Assembly (NCBI GenBank): GCA_946497955.1
Contig: CAMMMH010000010.1
Location: forward strand, 1 to 47,804
Reading direction: 5' to 3'
Length of the DNA: 47,804 bases
Origin: an uncultured Mycoplasmatota bacterium
GTDB taxonomy: Bacteria; Bacillota_I; Bacilli_A; RF39; UBA660
How positions within the stretch are numbered: the first letter of the stretch is position 1; each line of letters opens with the position of its first letter. Under the pieces are notes generated by a model, which searched no databases, had not been told where the DNA came from, and saw nothing but the letters and a program-made list of their open reading frames with translations. The position numbers were made by a program, and so were the translations under genes. Shown piece by piece: positions 24,878-33,203 of this stretch.

Positions 24878-24926
24878 TATGTGACTTTTTTTGATAAAAT
24901 TAAATAGAGAAAGAGAAGTGATACTT

Positions 24927-25334
24927 TTGAAAACAAGAAATGAAGTAAGAGAAATAGCTCTTCGTATAATCTATAAAATAAATATATTTGATGCTGCTCA
25001 TGTTTATTATGATGTAGATGACTTAATTAAAGAAGAATATGAAGTAGAAAATGAGTTTGTTAATTCTCTAGTTAATGGAGTTATAGAAAAGAAAGATGAG
25101 TTAACTAATTTAGTTAATAAATATATGTCTGATTGGACTCTTGATAGACTTAATAAAGTAGACCAAGCTTTATTTCTTTTATCTAGTTATGAGTTAAAGT
25201 ATCTTGATACACCTAGTATTGTTAGTATTAATGAATGGGTAGAAATATCTAAAAAATATAGTGATGAGAAAATTACTAAGATGTTAAATGGCGTATTAGA
25301 TAATATTTATCATAGTGAGGATAATAATGAATAA
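24927..25334 (+). CDS. nusB: Transcription antitermination factor NusB
   Basis: The product is 135 aa from TTG 24927, where NusB proteins begin with a short polar stretch (KTRNEVREIALRIIYKINIF). The frame extends upstream to 24891 without a ribosome site. The helical fold signature is present: DWTLDRLNKVDQALFLLSSYEL (about 83-104), then TPSIVSINEWVEISKKYSDEK and LNGVLDNI. NusB binds boxA RNA with S10 to prevent early termination of rRNA transcripts. Next comes xseA, overlapping by 8 bp, which matches the nusB-xseA-xseB order of Bacillus apart from the missing folD. Confidence 0.93.
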   Translation: MKTRNEVREIALRIIYKINIFDAAHVYYDVDDLIKEEYEVENEFVNSLVNGVIEKKDELTNLVNKYMSDWTLDRLNKVDQALFLLSSYELKYLDTPSIVSINEWVEISKKYSDEKITKMLNGVLDNIYHSEDNNE

Positions 25335-26580
25335 AGAATACTTAACAGTTAGTCAGTTAACTAAATATATTAAATATAAATTAGATAATGATGTTAATCT
25401 AAGAGAAGTTTATCTTAAAGGAGAAATATCTAACTTTAAAGCTCATACTAGAGGACACTTTTATTTTACTATTAAAGATGAAGGCAGTAGAATTAATGCT
25501 GTTATGTTTGCAAGTAGTGCTAGTAAAGTTAAGTTTACCCCAGAAGATGGAATGAAGATACTTGTAACAGGAAGAATATCTGTTTATGAAGCGACAGGTG
25601 GGTACCAAATATATGTTAATGAAATGATGGAAGATGGAGTAGGGAATCTTTATGTCGCTTTTGAACAATTAAAGAAAAAACTTGCTAGTGAAGGCTTATT
25701 TGATGATAGATACAAGAAACCTATTCCTAAGATACCAGAACGTGTGGGAGTTATAACTGCCCCTACTGGAGCGGCAATACGTGATATAATATCTACTATT
25801 AATAGAAGATTCCCACTAACTGAAGTAATACTTTTACCTAGTTTAGTACAAGGAGAAGGTGCGAAAGAAGATATTGTAAGGCAGATAAAACGAGCTGAAG
25901 ATTATAACCTTGATGTTCTAATAGTAGGAAGAGGTGGAGGCTCTATTGAAGATTTATGGGCCTTTAACGAAGAGATAGTAGCAAGAGCAATATTCGAGTG
26001 TCCTATTCCAGTAATAAGTGCCGTAGGTCATGAAATAGACTTTACTATAGCAGACTTTGTAGCAGACCTAAGAGCACCTACACCAACAGGGGCAGCAGAG
26101 ATAGCTGTTCCTAATAAAGCAGATGTTATAAACTATATTAATCAGTTAAGTTTAAGAAGTAGGAAAGCCACAGGAAATATTCTAGAATTAAAGAAAAAAA
26201 GACTTGATAATATTAAGAGTAATTACATCTTAAATAATCCTTTAGATTTATATTCTGCTAAAATTCAAAAACTTGATTATTTAACTGAGAGTTTAGTTAA
26301 AAACTATAAAAATATTATTGATAAAGAAAAAATTAAACTAAATAATATCAAAACAAGGCCATTATTTAGTAATCCATTAGTAATATTAGATAAGACTAAA
26401 CAAAAATATGCTTTACTACTTAGTAAATTAGATGCCTTATCTCCTTTAAAAACCTTAGAAAGAGGTTATGGTATTATTAAACTTAATGAAAAGGCAGTTA
26501 CTAGTATAAAAGACTTAAAGAAAGATGATTTAATAAATATAGAATTAAAAGATGGTAGTAAGGAAGCTATCATAAAGTAG
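25327..26580 (+). CDS. xseA: Exodeoxyribonuclease VII large subunit
   Basis: The product is 417 aa from ATG 25327, with GAGG about 8 bases upstream. The N-terminal OB-fold (about 1-100) has YLKGEISNFKAHTRGHFYFTIKD. The catalytic domain shows the conserved VGVITAPTGAAIRDII, the loop LIVGRGGGSIEDLWAFNEE and VISAVGHEIDFTIADFVADLRAPTPTGAAE, which carry the family's key Asp, Gly and His residues. A long C-terminal helical region follows. With XseB it degrades single-stranded DNA to oligonucleotides. It overlaps nusB and lies in one operon with xseB. Confidence 0.97.
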   Translation: MNKEYLTVSQLTKYIKYKLDNDVNLREVYLKGEISNFKAHTRGHFYFTIKDEGSRINAVMFASSASKVKFTPEDGMKILVTGRISVYEATGGYQIYVNEMMEDGVGNLYVAFEQLKKKLASEGLFDDRYKKPIPKIPERVGVITAPTGAAIRDIISTINRRFPLTEVILLPSLVQGEGAKEDIVRQIKRAEDYNLDVLIVGRGGGSIEDLWAFNEEIVARAIFECPIPVISAVGHEIDFTIADFVADLRAPTPTGAAEIAVPNKADVINYINQLSLRSRKATGNILELKKKRLDNIKSNYILNNPLDLYSAKIQKLDYLTESLVKNYKNIIDKEKIKLNNIKTRPLFSNPLVILDKTKQKYALLLSKLDALSPLKTLERGYGIIKLNEKAVTSIKDLKKDDLINIELKDGSKEAIIK

Positions 26581-26592
26581 GAGGAATTGATT

Positions 26593-26781
26593 ATGACAAA
26601 AGTAAGAAAACAATTAGTTAAATGTGCTAAATGTGGTAAAGAAAGCGAGCAATTAATAATATATAGTGTTAATTTTAGTTTAGGTAAAAAAGAAGATAAC
26701 GAAAAATTAATTAACAAAACTCAAAAATGCCCAAATTGTGGATATGAAGCAAAAGATATAAGTGTAATCAAAAATAATTAA
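26593..26781 (+). CDS. Small zinc-ribbon protein
   Basis: The product is 62 aa from ATG 26593, 8 bases after AGGAGG. Two CxxC pairs (CAKCGK at about 11-16 and CPNCGY at about 48-53) form a probable zinc ribbon. The rest is polar and basic. The DNA- or protein-binding partner is unknown. It lies between xseA and xseB in the same operon, which is not the usual arrangement. Confidence 0.75.
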   Translation: MTKVRKQLVKCAKCGKESEQLIIYSVNFSLGKKEDNEKLINKTQKCPNCGYEAKDISVIKNN

Positions 26782-26800
26782 TAAAAAATAGGAGGAAATT

Positions 26801-27031
26801 ATGGAAAAGAAAGAAATGAAATTTGAAGAGAAAATAACTGAATTAGAAACACTTGTTAAAGCCTTAGAAAATGGAGATGTAGAACTAGATAAAGCGATAG
26901 ATTATTTTACAAAAGCTACTAAACTTGCTTCATCTTGTGATAAAGATTTAAAAGAAGCAGAGAAAGCTTTAACATCTATTGTAAATGAAGATGGAACTAT
27001 TTCTGAATTTAAAGGAGAAGTAGAGGCTTAA
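26801..27031 (+). CDS. xseB: Exodeoxyribonuclease VII small subunit
   Basis: The product is 76 aa, the usual length. The family pattern is [47 protein letters not shown] (about 8-54), a pair of helices that bind the C-terminal arm of XseA. AGGAGG precedes ATG 26801. It functions with xseA two genes upstream. Confidence 0.95.
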   Translation: MEKKEMKFEEKITELETLVKALENGDVELDKAIDYFTKATKLASSCDKDLKEAEKALTSIVNEDGTISEFKGEVEA

Positions 27032-27033
27032 TT

Positions 27034-27294
27034 ATGAGAGAGATTAAAATACATGGTATTTATAAACACTTTAAAGGAGACTATTATATAGTAGAAGGTA
27101 TTGCAAAACATTCTGAAACAAAGGAAGATATGGTTGTTTATAGAAGATTGTATGGGGATTGTGGTTTATGGGTAAGACCACTTGATATGTTTTTAGAAGA
27201 AGTAGACCATATAAAATATCCTAAAGTTAAACAGAAATATCGTTTTGAACTTATGAAAATTGAAAGTGTTGCTAGTAATTTTAAAGGAGAATAG
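27034..27294 (+). CDS. DUF1653 domain protein
   Basis: The product is 86 aa. It follows the DUF1653 pattern: [48 protein letters not shown], covering about 8-55. This small beta-barrel-like family has no established function. It starts two bases after xseB ends and is probably in the same transcript. Confidence 0.85.
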   Translation: MREIKIHGIYKHFKGDYYIVEGIAKHSETKEDMVVYRRLYGDCGLWVRPLDMFLEEVDHIKYPKVKQKYRFELMKIESVASNFKGE

Positions 27295-27296
27295 AT

Positions 27297-27950
27297 ATGG
27301 AAGAAATAACTTATAAAGAGTTTAGAAAATTTTTAGATAGTGACGTAGATGAAGCAGAATACTTTGGATGTAATAAAGATAATTTAATTACTATGAGGGA
27401 GTATTTATTAAGCTTAAAAGAAAGATTTGAAATGTGTGAGAGTGAATTAGCTTCTGATAAACAAAGAATTAAAGATAAATATAAAAAAATAACAAAATGG
27501 CAATATGATTATCATAGAGGTAATTTGCTTTTCACTATTGATAAAACGTTATTTTATTTAAAAAAAGATGAGAATACAGGAATTTATAAAGCTAATATAG
27601 CAGGAGGTTCAGACTTAGCATTGTTTTATAAATTAAAAAAATATTATGCTAAAACATTAAAACTAGGAAAAAGGTTTCCTAATGAACTTGAGAATATTAA
27701 GAAATATGGAAAAATGTATTTTGATAAAGATAATGAAATTGAATCTGCTAGCTCTATATTCTCTTTAACTGATGTTTATTATGATTCTATTATCAATTGT
27801 AATGGTGGTATGTTTTTTCGAGTATATAAAGATACTTTAATTCCTGGTGAATCTACAAATAGTGCTTTTGCTGATTTTCATTATAATACAGATAATGTTT
27901 CAGTTGCAGATAAACAAAAACTATTAACTAAGATAATGGTACCAAGATAA
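27297..27950 (+). CDS. Hypothetical protein, 217 aa
   Basis: The start is ATG 27297, two bases after the DUF1653 gene, with GGAGA as ribosome site. The first third is helical (SLKERFEMCESELASDKQRIKDKYKK). The middle is beta-rich with LLFTIDKTLFYLKKD (about 78-92), and the end includes GGMFFRVYKDTLIPG. There is no signal or membrane segment and no recognised family. It is the last gene of the nusB operon. Confidence 0.65.
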   Translation: MEEITYKEFRKFLDSDVDEAEYFGCNKDNLITMREYLLSLKERFEMCESELASDKQRIKDKYKKITKWQYDYHRGNLLFTIDKTLFYLKKDENTGIYKANIAGGSDLALFYKLKKYYAKTLKLGKRFPNELENIKKYGKMYFDKDNEIESASSIFSLTDVYYDSIINCNGGMFFRVYKDTLIPGESTNSAFADFHYNTDNVSVADKQKLLTKIMVPR

Positions 27951-27964
27951 TTTTTAAACTAAAT

Positions 27965-27994
27965 AAGAGTGTTAGCATTAGCTAGCACTCTTAT
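27965..27994. terminator. Shared hairpin, nusB operon and spoIVB
   Basis: A 12-bp stem with one wobble pair, AAGAGTGTTAGC (27965-27976) and GCTAGCACTCTT (27981-27992), with loop ATTA. It covers the spoIVB stop codon. The T tract is weak on the plus strand (ATCTCCTTCTTC) and better on the minus strand. Confidence 0.65.
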
Positions 27995-28985
27995 CTCCTT
28001 CTTCTAACATTGTTGTTATGAAAATACCATACCCTTTCTTAGCATCACTTACAATAACATGAGTGACGGCACCTATTATCTTATTATTCTGAATAATAGG
28101 GGAACCACTCATACCTTGGATGACACCTCCGGTTTCTTTTAAAAGTTCTTCATCTGTTATTTCAAAAAGAATATTTTTAATATCACTGTCTTTATTAATA
28201 TTTAAAATATTTATAGTATATTCTTTTACTTCATTACCATTAATAACAGTCCTTATTATCGCTTCACCTTTCTTAACATCATCTTTTGTTCCTACTTCTA
28301 AAGCTTCAGTATCTAAGAGTTCACTCGAATACTTTCCAAAAATACCAGACTCTTCATTAGAATTAATCTTACCATAAGTTACAGACTCATCATAAGTTGC
28401 ATTTTTCTCTCCAGGTGAACCATTTTCACTTTTGGTATTATCAGTTACTGTGGCTTTAAAGATTTTACCATCTTTTATCTCAAATCTTTCACCAGTAGTT
28501 CTCTCAGTTATCTCATGACCTAAAGCACCGAATATAGTAGTTTTAGGGTCGATATAAGTAAGTGTACCAATTCCTGTTATTTCATCTTTTACATAAAGAC
28601 CTGTTTTACAGACGGCATCACTATCACAAATCATATCTAAAGTTAAATTAGAAGACTTACCATTTCTAATAATAGTTACATCTAACTGATTATTACTATC
28701 TGCTTCTTCATTCACTGCTTTTACCATTTCATCTATATTATTTACTTTGGTATTATTAATTTCTGTAATAGTATCACCAATTAGAAATCCTGCATCTTTT
28801 CCAATATATTTACTATCTACTTCATAAAAGCCAACTACTAAAACACCTTTAGAATTAACTTCTATGCCAATGGTTTCTCCACCTGGGATAATATATTTGG
28901 AATAAGCAGATACACTTTGGGGCATAATAAAGAGTATAAGAAGAGGAAAAATTATTTGTAGCTTTAATTTTTTTAAAAAATGCAT
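27978..28985 (-). CDS. spoIVB: SpoIVB-like serine peptidase
   Basis: The product is 335 aa from ATG 28985, 8 bases after AAGGAG. A signal anchor lies at about 8-27 (QIIFPLLILFIMPQSVSA). A PDZ domain covers about 35-115 (GVLVVGFYEVDSKYIGKDAGFLIGDTI). The S55 peptidase domain has His157 (IFGALGHEI) and the catalytic Ser in GMSGSP (291-296), followed by IIGAVTHVIVSDAKKGYGIFI. In Bacillus, SpoIVB passes from the forespore to cleave SpoIVFA and so allows pro-sigma-K processing. Its presence, with spoIIM at 30769, suggests an endospore pathway or its remnant. The catalytic segments look intact. It is monocistronic here, while in Bacillus it sits by recN and spo0A. Confidence 0.92.
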   Translation of the reverse strand: MHFLKKLKLQIIFPLLILFIMPQSVSAYSKYIIPGGETIGIEVNSKGVLVVGFYEVDSKYIGKDAGFLIGDTITEINNTKVNNIDEMVKAVNEEADSNNQLDVTIIRNGKSSNLTLDMICDSDAVCKTGLYVKDEITGIGTLTYIDPKTTIFGALGHEITERTTGERFEIKDGKIFKATVTDNTKSENGSPGEKNATYDESVTYGKINSNEESGIFGKYSSELLDTEALEVGTKDDVKKGEAIIRTVINGNEVKEYTINILNINKDSDIKNILFEITDEELLKETGGVIQGMSGSPIIQNNKIIGAVTHVIVSDAKKGYGIFITTMLEEGDKSAS

Positions 28986-29049
28986 TTTAATCACTCCTTA
29001 GCTACATTACTATTATGGAGCATTTTAAGAAAAAAAGACATGTTAAATC

Positions 29050-29078
29050 TTGCCAATATTAAACAAATATGATATAAT
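29050..29078 (+). promoter_or_regulatory. Promoter of the 29104-30552 operon
   Basis: TTGCCA (29050-29055), a 17-bp spacer, TATAAT (29073-29078) with an extended TG. Strong by consensus. Confidence 0.8.
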
Positions 29079-29103
29079 ATAGAGCTAATCAAGGGGGAAT
29101 ACT

Positions 29104-29406
29104 ATGAAAGTATGGAAAACTGCTAAATTTTTAAAAAAAGATAAAAATATAGAGTTAATTACTAGAAGTTATATTAATTATATATATAAATATGGACCAA
29201 TTAACGATATTATTAGAAAATATAATATTAATCCTAGTGATGTCTATAAATTAAATCAATATACTGCTAATAGAATTGCAGGATTACTAATATTATATCT
29301 TGCTAAAGATAAGAAAAGACTTAATGATATAGTGTTAAAATATGATACTAGTGATTTATTAGTTAGTGATATAACACCAGAAATAGAAGGATATATAGAA
29401 AGGTAA
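29104..29406 (+). CDS. Hypothetical protein, 100 aa
   Basis: A strong ribosome site (AAGGGGG) precedes ATG 29104. The product is a small helical protein. Residues about 30-60 (YGPINDIIRKYNINPSDVYKLNQYTANRIAGLLILYL) could form a helix-turn-helix-like pair, but I do not assign DNA binding. It is the first gene of a three-gene operon with a 35-aa basic peptide and a 339-aa unknown protein. Confidence 0.65.
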   Translation: MKVWKTAKFLKKDKNIELITRSYINYIYKYGPINDIIRKYNINPSDVYKLNQYTANRIAGLLILYLAKDKKRLNDIVLKYDTSDLLVSDITPEIEGYIER

Positions 29407-29416
29407 GGGGAGTTTT

Positions 29417-29524
29417 ATGGAAGCGAAAAAAGTTAAAAGTAATTATAATAAAAAGAAAAATGTTAAGAAGATAAACTTTTTATCTAATAGTAAGAGAGTT
29501 AATACAACTAAATTATTTAAATAG
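29417..29524 (+). CDS. Small, very basic peptide, 35 aa
   Basis: A 36-codon frame with ATG 29417, stop at 29522-29524 and ribosome site AAGGGGAG. It lies between two genes with gaps of 10 and 8 bp, as expected for a real gene. More than a third of its residues are Lys or Arg (KKKNVKK) with several Asn, and there is no hydrophobic segment. It may bind RNA, the ribosome or another operon product. No family is recognised. Confidence 0.6.
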   Translation: MEAKKVKSNYNKKKNVKKINFLSNSKRVNTTKLFK

Positions 29525-29532
29525 GTGGTATT

Positions 29533-30552
29533 ATGTATTCTAAAAAATTAATATATGATTATATTATAGGTAATGATATAGATAATATAGAAGAATTAGA
29601 AAGCGATAATAGCTTTCTTTTTGAAGTCTTAAAAGCATCTCATGATATATCATACTATAGTTATTTAGATATATCTTATAGAAGAAGCTATAATGTTATT
29701 AAATATATGCTACTTAACTTTAAAGATAATTTTGATGTCTATAGGGAAGATGCTGATTACTTATTAGATAGTTTAGATAGAGATAGTTTAGAATATAAAG
29801 AGATTATCGTTTTAATGGCTTCTATAGATAAAGATGTCTTTAATAACTATAAAATATATAGAACTGGTTTTTATGCTGAAGATAGAGTAGAAGTAGGAGC
29901 AGTTCAAAATAGTGATAAAGAACTTGAAGAATTAATAGGTCTTGGTTTTGAAGTAGTTTTATCTAAGTATGAAGACAAGCCTTTAATACTTGATTATTAT
30001 GCTATATGCTTTTTATATGAGATGTTTTATGAAGATAAGAATTTTGAAGAAATAATTCATGGAAATATTAAAGATAAAGAGAAATTAAATAAAATAGGTA
30101 ATAATAAGTTTTTGTTAGATTATATTGGTAATTTAGATTACTATTTAAGAGAATATTTAAAAGAGCATTTATATCTTTTAGATAATTTATCTAAAGACTT
30201 GGATTTAGTTAAGAATAACTGGGATAACTATATTAAGAGAATTAATGAACAAAGAGTAGCGATAGTTTATCAAGTAGTAGATAAATTTGCCGAAGAGTAT
30301 AGAGGAAAGTTTTATTTTGATATTTATGCTGTTTTAGATAAAATAATTCGTAAACATCACCTAGAGGAAGTATTTGAACTTGAAGAAGAGCTTCAAGAAT
30401 TTGCTTTAAAAGATAATGAATACTTAAAAGAAAAATTTACTTCAGATATGGATAAGTTGATAACTGAATTATTTAGGGAAGATGTAATCTTTAATGATAA
30501 TAGTGATTATGATAATAACAACGCTAAAGTTATAGAATTTAAAAAGAAATAG
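29533..30552 (+). CDS. Hypothetical protein, 339 aa
   Basis: AGGTGG precedes ATG 29533. The product is a strongly acidic, Tyr- and Asp-rich helical protein without membrane segments. A heptad-like region at about 280-320 (LEEVFELEEELQEFALKDNEYLKEKF) could be a coiled coil. No motif is recognised. It is the last gene of its operon, and a hairpin terminator begins in its final codons. Confidence 0.65.
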   Translation: MYSKKLIYDYIIGNDIDNIEELESDNSFLFEVLKASHDISYYSYLDISYRRSYNVIKYMLLNFKDNFDVYREDADYLLDSLDRDSLEYKEIIVLMASIDKDVFNNYKIYRTGFYAEDRVEVGAVQNSDKELEELIGLGFEVVLSKYEDKPLILDYYAICFLYEMFYEDKNFEEIIHGNIKDKEKLNKIGNNKFLLDYIGNLDYYLREYLKEHLYLLDNLSKDLDLVKNNWDNYIKRINEQRVAIVYQVVDKFAEEYRGKFYFDIYAVLDKIIRKHHLEEVFELEEELQEFALKDNEYLKEKFTSDMDKLITELFREDVIFNDNSDYDNNNAKVIEFKKK

Positions 30553-30578
30553 GTTTGTTTAATCTATTTCTTTTCTTA
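30544..30578 (+). terminator. Terminator after the 29533 gene
   Basis: Stem AAGAAATAG (30544-30552) and CTATTTCTT (30564-30572), followed by TTCTTA. It ends just where the convergent small gene (30576-30668) stops. Confidence 0.75.
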
Positions 30579-30668
30579 TATTACATAATAAAAAATTACA
30601 CTAATTACACCTGCTAGTATTGCTACTAACATAATAGCAGAAACTATTTTGACCATTTTTTGATTCAT
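30576..30668 (-). CDS. 30-aa single-pass membrane peptide
   Basis: ATG 30668, stop at 30576-30578, with an AGGTG ribosome site. The peptide has a basic start (MNQKMVK) and one hydrophobic helix (about 8-29), ending in YYVI. A consensus promoter precedes it (30686-30714), which argues that it is expressed. Size and layout resemble the stressosome-linked Prli42 and DUF4044-type micro-proteins of Firmicutes. That match is a suggestion only. Confidence 0.62.
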   Translation of the reverse strand: MNQKMVKIVSAIMLVAILAGVISVIFYYVI

Positions 30669-30685
30669 GTTTTCACCTCACTTCA

Positions 30686-30714
30686 ATTATATATAAAAAG
30701 TCTATTTTTGTAAA
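30686..30714 (-). promoter_or_regulatory. Promoter of the 30-aa membrane peptide
   Basis: On the minus strand: TTTACA (30714-30709), a 17-bp spacer, TATAAT (30691-30686). The -10 box lies 18 bp upstream of the start codon. Confidence 0.75.
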
Positions 30715-30768
30715 ATGAATTTAGGTAAATAATAGTTATTTTTGAATAATATTTACTAGGTGATTATA

Positions 30769-31398
30769 ATGGATTTAAAACTTAAAAAAGTAAAAACTAA
30801 AGTAACTAATAAACTAGCAGAACAGAAAAAAATATATATCTTTTTAATAATAGTAATGCTTATAGGTTTAATACTTGGTATTATCTATGCTGTAATATTA
30901 AATAAAAGTGACCATGCAATAGTAACTACTAGTCTAGATAGTTTCTTTACTAGTATTAAGAACAATGATATAGACTATAAGAGTGCTTTAATTAATAGTC
31001 TAATTGGTAATATTTCATTTGTAACTTTTATCTTCTTACTTGGTATTTCTATTATAGGTATGCCTTTAATTATCTTTTCTTTAGCCTCATCTGCTTTTAT
31101 CTTTGGTTTCTCTTTATCATCAATTATTTATACATATCACTTTAATGGTATTTTAAAGGCCATTACTTATCTTTTTCCTCATCAGTTGATTACTTTATTA
31201 ATGAGCCTATTTTTAGGCTTCTATGCTCTTTATTTTGGTATTAAATTATTTAAATATTTATTTAGAGGTATAGATATTAATCTAAGAAGTTCTATGAAAA
31301 GATATCTACAAGTATATATAACAGTTCTATTAATATTTATATTTTGTAGTTTTATAGAAGTATTCTTATCACCAGCTTTAATTAAATTAGTAGTTTAA
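30769..31398 (+). CDS. spoIIM: SpoIIM-like membrane protein
   Basis: The product is 209 aa from ATG 30769 (AGGTG upstream). Membrane segments are seen at about 22-45, 84-122 (two), 135-163 and 180-203. The family pattern for SpoIIM (DUF95) is there: LGISIIGMPLIIFSL (about 91-105), FIFGFSLSSII, then YLFPHQLITLLMSLFLGFYAL, where Bacillus has a Pro-Gln in the same place. In Bacillus, SpoIIM works with SpoIID and SpoIIP in septal peptidoglycan degradation during engulfment. Some homologs act outside sporulation. With spoIVB nearby, a sporulation role is favoured. It overlaps the end of the convergent gene at 31395 by 4 bp. Confidence 0.8.
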   Translation: MDLKLKKVKTKVTNKLAEQKKIYIFLIIVMLIGLILGIIYAVILNKSDHAIVTTSLDSFFTSIKNNDIDYKSALINSLIGNISFVTFIFLLGISIIGMPLIIFSLASSAFIFGFSLSSIIYTYHFNGILKAITYLFPHQLITLLMSLFLGFYALYFGIKLFKYLFRGIDINLRSSMKRYLQVYITVLLIFIFCSFIEVFLSPALIKLVV

Positions 31399-33197
31399 TT
31401 TTTATGTAATGTTTTTTCAAACTTTTTATCTATCATTAAATTACCACTTATATATCTTTTTAAAGCCTGTTTATATACTTTTACATAAAGAGGAATCCCT
31501 CTTTCTTCTAGAAAATTAATTACTGTTTCTTTTTCATCTCTTGTAACTTCGTAAGGAGAATTATCTATCATAAATATAGTAATACCATTAAGTTCTTGAC
31601 TAACAGTTATTTTGGCCATTTTATTATCGTCTATTCCATATATCATTTGATTGTCATTCATAAATTTTTTAAAAGCGTTTAAAGAAGATATAGTGCATTC
31701 ATTACTTTTTATGTAAATATCAAAAACCTCACTATATCTTAGTTTAGTATTTAGAAAATAATCTAGTAATTCAAATTTTCTAACATTGCCATCTTTATCT
31801 GTTACACCAAATTCTATTTGTTTAACAATAGAGATGATATCTTCAGTAGATTCATTAATTTCTTTTTTCTTTTTATTATGCTTTTCTATTTTTTCTTTTA
31901 TTTGTAAATATAAAGGATTATTAATTTCTTCAAGGACTTTTATACATTTATAATAAGTTCTCTCAGTAATACCCTCTAACTCACAAAACTGTTTAATACC
32001 TTTAATGCTATTATCAAGGAATAGAGTAAAATCAATATTCTTTAATATTTCTTTAGTATTTTCTATGTCATTTTGTCTTCTCTTAGCTTTTTTCTTATTG
32101 TCTATTCTTTTTTTTGAATCATCTATTTTAGTAGTTATCTCTTGCTTTAACATTTCTTTTTCTTCTTCTGTTAAAATTTGTCTATAATTATTAAGAAACC
32201 TTTTAATATACTCAGGAGTTATCAAATTTTTGTTATTTTCTATTATTTTATCTATTATATTAATATCTTCTTCTTTTTCTAGTTTACTTATGACAATAGA
32301 GTAGTGAATATATTTATGTTTTTTTCTAAGACTTTCAATTGCTTTTTTAACTTTAATATATAATTTATTATAAGTATCAGTATCAAAATATTTATTTTTA
32401 TATAAATAATCAAGTACATCTAAAGATACGTGTTTAGTAAATACAACGTTTTCAAAATCTTCAATGTTATCTGAGTTCATATTATCAATAAGGCTTTTAA
32501 CTACTTCTTCTTTAGAACCTTTAATATTAATTTTATTAAGAATAAAAATAATTGATAAAATTTTATTATCTATATGTTGTAAGTCTATATTCAAATATAA
32601 AAAACAATAGGCTTTAATATATTCTATGAATATATCAATATTGATATTATATTTTTCTAAGAATAAATCAATTCTTTTATAGTAATTATCTTTATCAGAA
32701 TAATTATCTATGGTAAAAGCGGTATAATATGCTTCTTTTAATATATCTTTATTAAAATCCTTATATTTTTCTAAAATATCTTTTTCTTTTCGATACGTCT
32801 TAAGTTTTTTAATTAAAGGATAAGCATTTTGAAAGATTTTAGACATAAAATAATACTTATCAAAAAAAGTTTTATAACTTTTATAATAATCAATATTTTC
32901 TTCTTCTTTTAATTTTTCAAGGTTATCTTTTCCATATAAAGAATACATATAGAAAGAAAGTTGTCCTATTTTATAAGCAATATTATTATTTATAGTATAA
33001 ACATCATGATTAATTTCAGAAACTAAAGAATTCTTTATAAAATAATCATTAATTAAGGACTTAAAATTATCTAAAAAACGTTTTTTAATATTATTATCTT
33101 TAACAGTCAAAAAATATTCTATTGCTTTACTGAAATCTTTGCTATTTATATTTTCTTTATCATTATTAATTATTTTATAAAAACTTTCACTATTCAT
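31395..33197 (-). CDS. Hypothetical protein, 600 aa, paralog of the next upstream gene
   Basis: AAAGGATG precedes ATG 33197. A large helical, Lys/Ile/Asn-rich cytosolic protein with no recognised family. It aligns with the 592-aa product of 33204-34982 over the full length: an N-terminal FYKIINNDKENINSKDFSKAIE-type start, the KHKYIHYSI motif at about 295, an FC-LEGITERTYY region (about 395-410) that looks like a helix-turn-helix-type element, and a conserved C-terminus, GITIFMIDNSPYEVTRDEKE then IPLYVKVYKQALKRYISG. The C-terminal block is the most conserved and could be the functional part. It is the second gene of a two-gene operon with a 6-bp gap. Confidence 0.72.
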   Translation of the reverse strand: MNSESFYKIINNDKENINSKDFSKAIEYFLTVKDNNIKKRFLDNFKSLINDYFIKNSLVSEINHDVYTINNNIAYKIGQLSFYMYSLYGKDNLEKLKEEENIDYYKSYKTFFDKYYFMSKIFQNAYPLIKKLKTYRKEKDILEKYKDFNKDILKEAYYTAFTIDNYSDKDNYYKRIDLFLEKYNINIDIFIEYIKAYCFLYLNIDLQHIDNKILSIIFILNKINIKGSKEEVVKSLIDNMNSDNIEDFENVVFTKHVSLDVLDYLYKNKYFDTDTYNKLYIKVKKAIESLRKKHKYIHYSIVISKLEKEEDINIIDKIIENNKNLITPEYIKRFLNNYRQILTEEEKEMLKQEITTKIDDSKKRIDNKKKAKRRQNDIENTKEILKNIDFTLFLDNSIKGIKQFCELEGITERTYYKCIKVLEEINNPLYLQIKEKIEKHNKKKKEINESTEDIISIVKQIEFGVTDKDGNVRKFELLDYFLNTKLRYSEVFDIYIKSNECTISSLNAFKKFMNDNQMIYGIDDNKMAKITVSQELNGITIFMIDNSPYEVTRDEKETVINFLEERGIPLYVKVYKQALKRYISGNLMIDKKFEKTLHKN

Positions 33198-33203
33198 TTA
33201 TAA

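Noticed and set aside
28986-29040. Sigma-G-type promoter upstream of spoIVB
   Set aside because: A CATAATA element fits the -10 box, but no matching -35 element lies at the right distance.
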